Source: Acanthosepion esculentum
Taxonomy: Eukaryota > Mollusca > Cephalopoda > Sepiida > Sepiidae
Length of the DNA: 64,000 bases
Assembly (NCBI GenBank): GCA_964036315.1
Contig: OZ038492.1
Location: 37,581,118-37,645,117, forward strand
Direction: 5' to 3'
The notes beneath the pieces were generated by a model. The model was not told the origin of the DNA, searched no databases, and worked only from the letters and a program-made list of their open reading frames with translations. This document shows positions 55,165 to 64,000 of this stretch, one piece after another (position 1 is the first letter of the stretch; every line of letters starts with the position of its first letter). The position numbers and the translations under genes are program-made.

Positions 55165-55300
55165 CCGTTTCGTCCTTTGTTGGGACTACGCAGCAGTGCG
55201 CATTCAGTAGCGAGAATCGAACCCAGACCGTTACGATACAAAACACGCGTCATACCACTGGACCAGCGGGCCTCGACATCGAAGACGAACCTAACTAGAC
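55165..55300 (-). mobile_element. tRNA-derived SINE, minus strand
   Basis: The minus strand has CGCTGGTCCAGTGGTATGA (A-box-like) and GGGTTCGATTCTCG (B-box). The spacing is near that of a tRNA, and the anticodon arm is degenerate. The tail passes into 'cctacgacggtggtgaca'-like sequence on the other side. Confidence 0.6.
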
Positions 55301-55740
55301 TCAACATAGCGCAGCGACTACGGTGGTGACACTCATCCAAGTATATATAATCAACCGGATAAGGCCACAAGAGCAACGTTTGCTTTCACCAAGCCGATAC
55401 CTCCAAAGCATTAGAAACTACATCAAGCAAGGATATATAAGTGATAGAATGTTTTTGAGATTTGAATAATCATAATTATTAATAGTAATTCATCGAGTCA
55501 TGAAGAGTCCCAAGAAGAGGACGAAAAAGCTGTCCAGTGCTTTCTGCATTCTTTTCACGATTTTTCTAGATTCGATGAATTACTATATATATATTTCAAA
55601 ACATTCTTATCACTGTGTAGCAAAAAAACATATTTTAAATCAATTAATTTATAATATTAATGCTCGGTAAATTTACATTGAGCACTATTGTGTAAAAATA
55701 AAAATATCTATAAGAACACCGGATTTTAGCTCTTACTGTT
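55301..55740. other. Anonymous AT-rich DNA
   Basis: Nothing recognised. Confidence 0.5.
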
Positions 55741-55744
55741 CTTT

Positions 55745-55929
<185 letters not shown>

Positions 55930-56093
55930 AAATCTGACAAATGGAAAACGTTTCATTGAAACTAGAATTGATTATGCGTTTCAAGACTTCATCATATCCC
56001 AAAACGAATGATTCTATGTGTGTGTATTCGTGTACATGGTTAAAGAATGGTATAAATTGGGTTATTTACGTTATGATACAAACCTGAGGAGTG

Positions 56094-56109
56094 TTAGGGT
56101 TAGGGTTAG
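56094..56109 (+). repeat. Short telomere-like run (TTAGGG)
   Basis: TTAGGGTTAGGGTTAG, two and two-thirds units of the animal telomere repeat, far from any end of the window. Confidence 0.8.
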
Positions 56110-56204
56110 TGTATATTTTGAGAGTCTGGGAAAGATTTGCGTTTAAATGTACTATACACCTTTGTTTGATCATCGACATAGTTCATGGCCGAGACGAAAG
56201 CATG

Positions 56205-56239
56205 TCACACACACACACAGACACACAGACACACACAGA

Positions 56240-56320
<81 letters not shown>

Positions 56321-56333
56321 TTACCAGTATATT

Positions 56334-56392
<59 letters not shown>

Positions 56393-56460
56393 CAGTATAT
56401 TTATATATACATATATCAATATATATCAATATCAATATCAATATATATATATATATACAT
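56205..56460. repeat. (CA)n-(TA)n compound and AT satellite
   Basis: CA runs (56205-56278) switch to TA runs (56279-56316, 56340-56390), then 'atcaatatatcaatatcaat'. Confidence 0.95.
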
Positions 56461-56492
56461 ATATTTTAGAATTGGACATAGACCGACAATTT

Positions 56493-56845
56493 ATTTAAAG
56501 ACATTTATATTATGTTTAACGTTCTTTTTATAGATACATGTATTTAAGCAAATGCTCTGTTTTTATAATAAACAGTATTAAATAACATTTACCGGCCTGA
56601 ATGTCCGAGAAATTTTCATAGAAAATGTTCGCTCTCCGACAGGAATCGAACCTGTATCCTATACGGAACCATCATTTCGCGTGATGTGCCTTAACCGTTC
56701 GGCCACAGATGAGCGTCTGGTTAGCAATTTCTCGGACATTCAGGCCGGTAAATGTTATTAATACTGTTTATTATAAAACAGAGCATTTGCTTAAATACTT
56801 GTATCTATAAAAAGAACGTTAAACATAATATAAATGTCTTTAAAT
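56493..56845. mobile_element. Foldback element with ~120-bp arms around a tRNA-like core
   Basis: Left arm 56493-56615 and right arm 56727-56845 are near-perfect inverted repeats. They differ by a couple of single-base indels and about one substitution. The outer ends read ATTTAAAGAC...GTCTTTAAAT. The 111-bp centre holds a tRNA-Ser-like sequence on the minus strand. TA repeats lie outside both arms. The unit codes for no protein. Confidence 0.88.
56631..56714 (-). tRNA. tRNA-Ser(CGA)-like sequence, probably a pseudogene
   Basis: On the minus strand 84 nt have the layout of a class II tRNA. TGGCCGAACGGTTAAGGC is an A box of the Ser/Leu type. A 5-bp anticodon stem CATCA/TGATG encloses CGCGAAA, giving anticodon CGA (Ser). 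A variable arm follows. The T arm ACAGG-TTCGATT-CCTGT is perfect, with a consensus B box. Two oddities argue against function: position 33 is G rather than U, and the acceptor stem pairs at only about five of seven positions, including wobbles. It could also be the head of a SINE. Confidence 0.65.

Positions 56846-56882
<37 letters not shown>
56846..56882. repeat. (TA)n
   Basis: A TA run at the right edge of the foldback element. Confidence 0.95.
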
Positions 56883-56884
<2 letters not shown>

Positions 56885-57440
56885 GTGTTTATTCTACTAG
56901 AAATTTACATGACATTGAGCTCCATGAGATATGTATTTTGAACTGTATTCTGAATGTGTTTACACCGTCGTTCATGTGTTTTAAATAACCAGGTGAAAAG
57001 AGAAACAGAATGTACAAACAAATTGGTAACGGAAAAAAATCGATAAAATTAAAAGCCGGCAAGCAAAGCTTTCAAATCATGAACCATAATTACGACAGTG
57101 CTTTTATTTCCCCAGAAAATAATCAAAGTAGCTTAGAGAGTAAAATAGAAATGAATGACAACAAAAGGTTTATGGAAGATGCATACTGAAAGACGAAAAT
57201 AGTCTTGATCTCCCTTGTGAGCATAAACAAAGTGAATGAACAAAAGAATTAAAAAGATGCCAAAGCTGGCGAAAAGGAAATGATTGCTAATACGACGTAA
57301 ATGCTGCATGTTGGTCCAAAAATGAATATAAAACCGGTCCAACCGAATTGAAGAGGGACACATATACTGAAAAGTGAGCCAAGGACTTGGATTCAATTAT
57401 ATATACATATGATATAAGCTCAATCCAAAGAGGATGGCCA
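56883..57440. other. Anonymous DNA
   Basis: Nothing recognised. Confidence 0.5.
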
Positions 57441-57444
57441 AATA

Positions 57445-57790
57445 TACTCGAAAAATTAGCAGTGGATAGCGGCTCGGATTGAGGAATCAGGGAGTCGAGC
57501 TCAAATTCCAGTTGAATCCATTACAATCACTTACGTGCTAATACCCCAGGGAAAGGTATGAATCCTTTTCTTCTACCCCCAGCTATGGGTAAATAGCAGA
57601 AAAAAAAACACAGTATCTATAGCCTTGGATGGCAACGGGTCTACTGCAGAAAGAAATGCAACCTACTGCGGTAAAAAAAAAATCTTACTCGCCAGTCATG
57701 TATCGAAAGCCTAAGTGTGTATCGCGCATGGCACATAACAGACTGACCCTATTTCGACTTGTAGAATATATCTCTTCTCGCCAAGCGAGG
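57445..57790 (+). mobile_element. tRNA-derived SINE
   Basis: It contains 'gcagtggatagcggctcgga', 'ttgaggaatcagggagtcga', 'aatccattacaatcacttac' and 'agctatgggtaaatagcag'. It is the same body as the SINE nested at 39.26 kb and those inverted near 60.3 kb. Confidence 0.7.
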
Positions 57791-57954
57791 GGTTAATACC
57801 AATCGACTTCAATATCATCACTTTGTATATTTTTTAGACAACAGAGATATATTTATAGAGATGTATGCTGAGTACACTTTGTAAGCAACGAGGAAGTTTT
57901 AAGTAAAATGCAAACGTGTTCCACTATAACTTAGAATCATAAAATATTTGAAAT

Positions 57955-58195
57955 TTCTCGAGTAAAATAATGAGGAAAGAAGGCTTGGAGAATTCGGCAC
58001 TCACAGGACATTCTGCAAGCAAGAGTAACAGAGAGAAATAGCAAGGATACTATCTAACGAGCTTGAGTAAATGGATGGTAAACGAGCAAGTGTGAGGGTA
58101 ATTGAAAAAGGCAAATATTATTAAGAGTTGCTAAGGATAGGCAATTATTGGGAAGTGTCATGATCGTTCATGTTCTAAAGTTAAACGGCACGAAG
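57955..58195 (+). mobile_element. RTE-type LINE 3' end, plus strand
   Basis: A frame near the end reads LLRVAKDRQLLGSVMIVHVL, matching the LLRATKDRKLWRSMI end of the group. Upstream is a decayed SLSKWMV block. Confidence 0.6.
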
Positions 58196-59060
58196 AACAC
58201 GCTAGCCAGGAGTTAATAGTGCATCTGATAATCGTAAAAAATAAATTGTAGGCGGGGGTGAGACAACCCAAAACAGAGTGAAAATAAAAAAGTAGAAAAA
58301 ATATAACGGAACATTTTCTGGGATATAGGAAACAAGAAATGCGCGATATATAGTGGTACCTATAATACATGGAGCACTGGCATCAGCTCCAAAATCACTA
58401 TACTACCATACGGATCATATGATAAGGATCAGGTGAAGTCCAATTCAGGATCAGTGAGGATAATGATAATATTGGGACACTGATGTTTTGTGGGAACCTG
58501 CTAAAACCCTGTAAAAATAATGACAGCAAGGCTTCAAAATGCTTCACAGCAGCAGAAACCTTGGTGAATGCAGTCAGTCAAGATAATATAAGGGGCATCA
58601 CAGGATAGATTTTTCACTCTAAATTTTCCCTAATGTATAAAGGAGTTTGTCGGTGATATTGGTGACATAGTAATTTTTAATTCATTCCATGGGCTGGGTA
58701 GATTGAACTTGGACTCAGTGGACTTAAATGGATTCGAAAAACGAATATTATGGAGAAAAGTGGAATAAGAAAAAAATGAAAAAATGATCAAAGCAAGGAA
58801 GAAGAAAAAGAAAGAGAAGAAGGTCAAAATGAAAGAGAAGATGAAGAAAAGAAAGAAAGAAGAATACTAAATAAAGAAGAAAAATGGAAAAATAAATGGA
58901 AAAATGGAAAAGAGAAAGAAATAAAGAAATGATAAAATAGACAGCGAAGAGGAATGAATGAATGAATGAATGAATGAATGGAGGAATGAAGAATATTCTG
59001 CAAAGAAGACGTCAATGGAAGAAAGAAAGACAAACGGAACAAATAAGGAATAAAGAAGGA
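58196..59060. other. Anonymous, purine-rich from 58.75 kb; SINE trace
   Basis: 58620-58740 has a weak tRNA-like SINE trace ('ctcagtggacttaaatgg'). 58755-59060 is an A/G-rich stretch with a (GAAT)n run at 58953-58985. Confidence 0.45.
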
Positions 59061-59064
59061 AAGT

Positions 59065-59245
59065 CGACACACATAGGACATACTGAATGCAAGATGATCA
59101 GAACGAAATAAAGAAGCTACCTAACGTGCCTAAACGAATGGCAAAAGAGCATGAGGGACAGTGAAAAATGCAAATATTCTTAAGAGATACTAAGGATAGG
59201 AAATTATTGTTGACAACCACGATCGTCCATGTTTTAATGTAAGGA
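59065..59245 (+). mobile_element. RTE-type LINE 3' end, second plus copy
   Basis: It shares 'ctaaggataggaaattatt' and 'gatcgtccatgtttta' with the copy at 58.0 kb. Confidence 0.55.
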
Positions 59246-59267
59246 CGAAAAAAAGTAAGTGTTGTAA

Positions 59268-59536
59268 CCTAGAAAAGTTACTAAATGAGGAATAACCAAA
59301 ACGGAGGTTAGGAATGAAATGGTAATCTTTATAACATCAACAAAATACAATACTCGCCAGCGGCGTGAAGTAGGTAAACCACTGCTAGTGGTGGACTACT
59401 TAGATACCATATTACCCCCACTTACACTAGTGTCCAATGTATTTCTGAGGATTGGGACATACGAATTAGTGTTCATAAGTACGGTATATAACACTAACTA
59501 AATATCTACCTGTTTATCTGCCTGTCTTTGCCTATT

Positions 59537-59573
<37 letters not shown>

Positions 59574-59830
59574 TTATCTATCTATCTGTTTTAACCTAAG
59601 AAGGTTCCTGAATGAGGAATAACCAAAACGGAGGTTAGAAATGAAATGATAATCTTTATAATATCAACAAAATAGAATACTCGCCAGCGGCGTGAAGTAG
59701 GTAAACCACTGCTAGTTGTGAACTAATTAGACAGCATATTACCCCCACTTACAATAGTGTCCAACGTATTTATGAGGATTGGTACATACCAATTAGTGTT
59801 CATAGATATGGTATATAACAGTAAGAGATA
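59268..59830 (+). repeat. ~235-bp direct duplication flanking (CTAT)n
   Basis: Copies at 59268-59505 and 59593-59830 share long blocks ('gaggaataaccaaaacggag', 'actcgccagcggcgtgaagt', 'aggtaaaccactgctagt'). They are separated by ~90 bp that includes a CTAT run at 59538-59588. The identity is roughly nine in ten by eye. No coding content. Confidence 0.85.
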
Positions 59831-60039
59831 ATATATCACAGAAAGAAGACAAGAAAAAAAAGGTTAGCATCAGTAAAAAGACAGAAACAAAAAAGTGTAG
59901 TAGAAATTAGATTGATTTTTCTTTATACTGGTAATTAACCTTTCACAAGTGATTTAAAGTCAGAAACTATCTTTAGATTATAAAAATAATTTGGAAATAA
60001 TTGATGAATTGCTGATATAAGTCCAACTAAATAACCCAT

Positions 60040-60545
60040 AGCTGTGGGAAAGACGTGAATTCATAGCTTTCCCAAGTTATTTTTTATCCCGTGACCCGTA
60101 GGGGCACCATGTGTACTGTAACCACAGTAGAAGTGGTGTTTCTTGGACAAGATATCCTGACGGAGCCCAACCCTCTCCGGGTCAGTTTTGAATTTAGAGT
60201 TTTTCTTTCTCCTAGACCGGTTGCCAACCAAGGTTATAGAACCCAGTCTTTCCTGCTCTTTACGCATAGCTGGGGGAGAAGAGAAGATTTCATACATTTT
60301 CCATGGGTATTAGCACGTAAGTGAATGTAATGGATTCGACTGGATTCCTCAATCCGAGCTGCTATCCATTACTCCACCGTGCCTCCCAAGGGTATCTGTT
60401 CGTAAGTGAATATAATGAACCTGACTGGAATTGGATCTCGGCACTCCAAGTTTCAAGTGTGAGCCATAATCCATTACACCACCTACACATCCCAAATTAC
60501 AGCACCCGGTATTCCCAAGCTGGCAACCATCGAGGTGGTGAGCAG
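60040..60545 (-). mobile_element. tRNA-derived SINE relics, minus strand
   Basis: On the minus strand there are two heads. One contains 'tggagtaatggatagcagct' and the second contains 'tggtgtaatggattatggc'. The shared body has 'ggattgaggaatccagtcga' and 'cttctctcccccagctatg'-like text. The 60060-60240 segment is probably the 3' part. Confidence 0.6.
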
Positions 60546-60985
60546 ACTCGACGTTTTTTAACTTCAATGATCGTTCTAGAAACGGTGTTTGATCGGGATA
60601 TGGCCGTAAGCAACGAGAAAGTCGAAGATCAATTGCAACGAAAAAAAGATAAAGAAAGAGAGGAAAGAAATATATTATAGGGAGAAGATACGAATAAAAG
60701 AAAGATGAGAAAAAGAAAGCGAGAAAGTTAAAGAGAGTAGTAAACTAGAACGAAGGAAACGTTGCAGAAAAAGAAAGAGAGCAAGCGAAAGAAAGATGCA
60801 GATATTAACAATACAGAGGAGACGCGGAGAATTTGGATGGGAAAATCGAAGCAAAAAATATAAATGAAACAAAATATAAAACAACAACTCCAGATGATCA
60901 GAAATTGGCAGCTGATCTCTTCTTTGATCTAGTTCTAACAGCTCAATTCGGGAAACTGACTGGTTACATTCAATGCATCGTAATG
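60546..60985. other. A/G-rich anonymous DNA
   Basis: Purine-rich with GAAA motifs. No gene. Confidence 0.5.
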
Positions 60986-60989
60986 TAAG

Positions 60990-61720
60990 TTACTTGCATG
61001 ACAATATCGCCGATCGAACATTGAACTATCACCAGTCACGATGAATGGATGTTCGCTCAGGGAGGCGGCGTTGCTTGAGTATTTATTGGACCTTAAACTC
61101 AACCCAGGCCTCAAATGAAGCTCGTACATCCGTTCCATCACTAAAGATGTTCGAAATATAGTCTGTTCCCTGTATCGCTCCAGTAAGTACCTGGCACCTC
61201 CTGCTATTCTATACCTTTATAAGAGCCACATCAGACCCAGAATGGAGTACTGCTGTTATATATGGTCAGGATCTACCCAGTTTTCACTTTCTCGTATCGA
61301 TAGAGTCCAAAAGAATCCCCAAGTCCTTGTGACTGACAAAAATATTTTCCACTCGGCAACCGATTCTCAAAGATGAAACGTCGCAAGTCTCACACTGCTT
61401 TTTCCAACGTAAGTGCTCAGCCCAACTACAATCATTAGTTCCACTAGTACTAAAATCACGGTTATGACCGGCCATGCGACGCAAATGGTTGCGAACCATC
61501 CTCATTCCCTTCGTATTCCATTGTTAATATATTTTTACTCGTGCAGCTTCTTCCCGCGAAGTGACTACAATTCCATGGAAGTGACTACAATTGTTCAAGT
61601 CTAGGGTTAAACATTATGTACTCCACATATCCGCATAATCTTTACACCTTAAAATCTAACTCTCTACCTTGAGTTGCTCCCGAGCCTTGTGCAGGATGAA
61701 CATCACAGTAAAAAGTATAA
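60990..61720 (+). mobile_element. Jockey-type LINE C-terminus and 3' end
   Basis: The plus strand reads NGCSLREAALLEYLLDLKLN, SSYIRSITKDVRNIVCSLYR, SSKYLAPPAILYLYKSHIRP and RMEYCCYIWSGSTQFSLSRI, then DRVQK. A decayed C-terminus follows, and the 3' phrase 'ttgtgcaggatgaacatcac'. It carries the RT-thumb region that the other copies lack. Frameshifts and stops are present after 61320. Confidence 0.75.
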
Positions 61721-61866
61721 ACAAAAGAAAAGAAAAAAAACAAAATAAAAACGAGCTATTTCCAAAATGAAGTCGGTTAAAATAAGTTAAATGGGCTCTT
61801 ATTTTTGTTTTCATCATTTTTTCCAAGTTTTTAATCCAAGGATAAATATAAGAAAACTGACAATTA

Positions 61867-61912
61867 CTAATATCATAATATTAATATCATAATATTAGTA
61901 TCATAATATTAC
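61867..61912. repeat. Palindromic ~15-bp tandem repeat
   Basis: Three units of 'atatcataatatta'. Confidence 0.8.
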
Positions 61913-62125
61913 TCATATTAAGACTGAACCAAGTGAATCAATGACGACACTGATATTAAACAAAGAATGTCAGAAATATAGAAGTGTCTCTAAATGGAGA
62001 TTTCATGTGAGAAAACCAAGAAACGGAGACCCCACGGGAAAATCACAACACATACTCACTAAATATTCATTGTTTGTCATGATAAACGCAAAAGTCAACA
62101 AAGACGGAAAATTATATATATATAA

Positions 62126-62129
<4 letters not shown>

Positions 62130-62187
<58 letters not shown>
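62130..62187. repeat. (CA)n-(TA)n compound
   Basis: About 17 CA units then about 12 TA units. Confidence 0.95.
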
Positions 62188-62188
<1 letters not shown>

Positions 62189-62375
62189 ATTAGTGTCAAG
62201 AAGAGTATCGGCAATAAATGGAGAAAGAAGTCAAATCATTTTCAGGTAATTAGCTCAAAAATATATAGTTGAACTCCCAGAGGAAAAAACATAATTACCT
62301 TGTTTCCAATGTGCGTTTTACTATTAATACAATGATATCTGACCTACATATTACCACGTGCTATTTACAGTACCT

Positions 62376-62508
<133 letters not shown>

Positions 62509-62519
62509 GGTACCTCCAC

Positions 62520-64000
62520 GAGATCGCTAAAAAAGAGCATAGCATGATGAAAAAGACGCCAAACTTGACGAAAACAAAATATTACCGTCTAAATGTTTAT
62601 GTTACTATTAAGAGGAAAGATCAAAGTTTTCATCATGCTATTTGAGTGGGTATTTTTTACATTTGTAATCGTTCATAGCACGTCCGGAATTATCGTTAAA
62701 AATCTTGTTTTTTTTTGAGTCAGCAAAATTGAAAGATGGCAACCATTTTTTTTCCATTTTATAAAAACATGAAAATCTCAGTTTGAAATTCTTTCAAATA
62801 TTAATTATCATTTTTTCACAACTTGTTTTAAAGAAATCAGAAATTATAATGTTTATTTAAAATATTTTGAACCAAGCTTAACTTAGCTTCTGCTGCGAAA
62901 AGATGTAAGTTGAAAATAAAACAAAGCAGGTCATAAACGTTTGCGTCACTTGACAGGTGATGAATGACATTGACGGATTCGGAAGGAGAAAAGTGAAATA
63001 TTTTACATTTAAGTGAACAAATTATTCACGACGTTATTTTTAAGGAAAACTTTCAGCGTTGTAATTCTTTTTGTTTTTTGTTTTTTTGTTCTTAGCTTTC
63101 ACCTTTACGTTTACGATGCTTTATGGAAAATATATTATAAAGAAATTAAAATAAGACTGTTACGAATGAGATTAAATTTCATAACAAAGATATCTAATTA
63201 ATTTATAGATAGCTTTCTTATGAATTTGTATCAGAAGTGTACATAAAATACTATAATTGTATGTACATTTATTACATTTTACTGTGTTATTTGTATTTCC
63301 ATTCATTTTATTATTAATTTTGATATTTCATTTATGGAAAAAATGCCATAACTGAGATTAATATAAAAAATAAGATCATATAAATTTCATATGATGATAC
63401 TGATACTTTAGGTACCCTTCTTATTTGAAATTGAAAAATCAAATAAAATTCTCCACACATGTTTCGCAAAAGTAAAGGCCTTAACAGCGGGGAACAATGC
63501 TTAACTCAAATAACGCAACTTAATTGTATTTTGATTGGTCTTCCGTAGTTTATAATTAGAGTTCGATTATAAACACGGGTTTTTCTGATTAGTCAAAACG
63601 ATACAATTTACAAAGCGCTAAAAAAAGATCTATCTCATTAGGATAGTTACGAAAAAGGATGCGGTTTTTAACTAATTTTAAAATTTTAACAACTTAAATG
63701 TAAAAATCTATCATAATTGAAAAATAACAAATAATTGTATTAAAAATTCATTTTTCATCGAAAATTTTTTTTATTCTTCCAGAAAATATTGTCCATATTC
63801 ATAAAAACAACTAAAAACAAATAAATGTATTGGAAATTAAATAATATATTTGTTTTAATGAGTTTTGTATTTGACAATTCATGGCTGATTTTCAGGTAGA
63901 GGGGCTACAATTAAAAACAAAAAATACATGATTTGCATTCCTCAAAGCCTTTTGTTTCTAACTATTGTAATTACTAAAGTGGACTCGATCGAATTTCTAG
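62520..64000. other. Anonymous AT-rich DNA
   Basis: No gene, repeat or structure recognised up to the window end. Confidence 0.5.

Overview
The window is AT-rich, repeat-dense eukaryotic DNA with no recognisable intact host gene. It looks like a cephalopod genome, most likely an octopus. The reasons are the mass of tRNA-derived SINE relics, several LINE lineages, Penelope-like elements, very long (TA)n, (ATT)n and (TATC)n microsatellites, and a fixed-size 200-N assembly gap. The octopus call is inference from repeat style, not from a diagnostic gene. Nearly all open frames are either microsatellite artefacts (poly-Ile, Asn, Tyr, Ser) or remnants of transposable elements.

Region 3.2-11.6 kb is the most structured part. 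Five copies of a non-LTR retrotransposon with a restriction-like endonuclease (RLE) lie on the minus strand, and nine copies of a separate ~165-bp unit are interleaved with them. Almost every boundary falls directly on an (ATT)n tract. Two further RLE-element fragments, at 13.5 kb and 36.1 kb on the plus strand, also start at AAT repeats. This suggests an element that inserts into TAA/ATT microsatellites, as the R4/Dong group is known to do. The best copy keeps an open 324-codon frame with a CCHC knuckle and an RLE motif. Another keeps much of the reverse transcriptase.

Region 14-17.6 kb holds duplicated Penelope-like endonuclease tails, two copies of an unnamed dispersed repeat and a decayed mariner transposase. 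Region 18.7-23 kb holds a tRNA-like tandem array, TATC satellites and the assembly gap. Region 23-31 kb is mostly anonymous, with a minus-strand CCHC gag-like relic near 26.3 kb. Region 33.5-46 kb has jockey-type LINE ends in both orientations, a nested 298-bp solo LTR with a 5-bp target duplication, a (TA)n cruciform, a SINE nested in a LINE, and a Tigger/pogo relic. Region 42.5-48 kb contains an unnamed element with a 26-28-bp minisatellite. Region 51.5-54.8 kb has two Penelope-like elements of different lineages in divergent orientation. Region 55-62 kb has a long foldback around a tRNA-Ser-like sequence, SINEs and LINE ends.

No set of genes acts together here. The biology is that of mobile elements inserting next to and inside each other. 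Family names were assigned by reading protein motifs by eye. They need a repeat-library search for confirmation.
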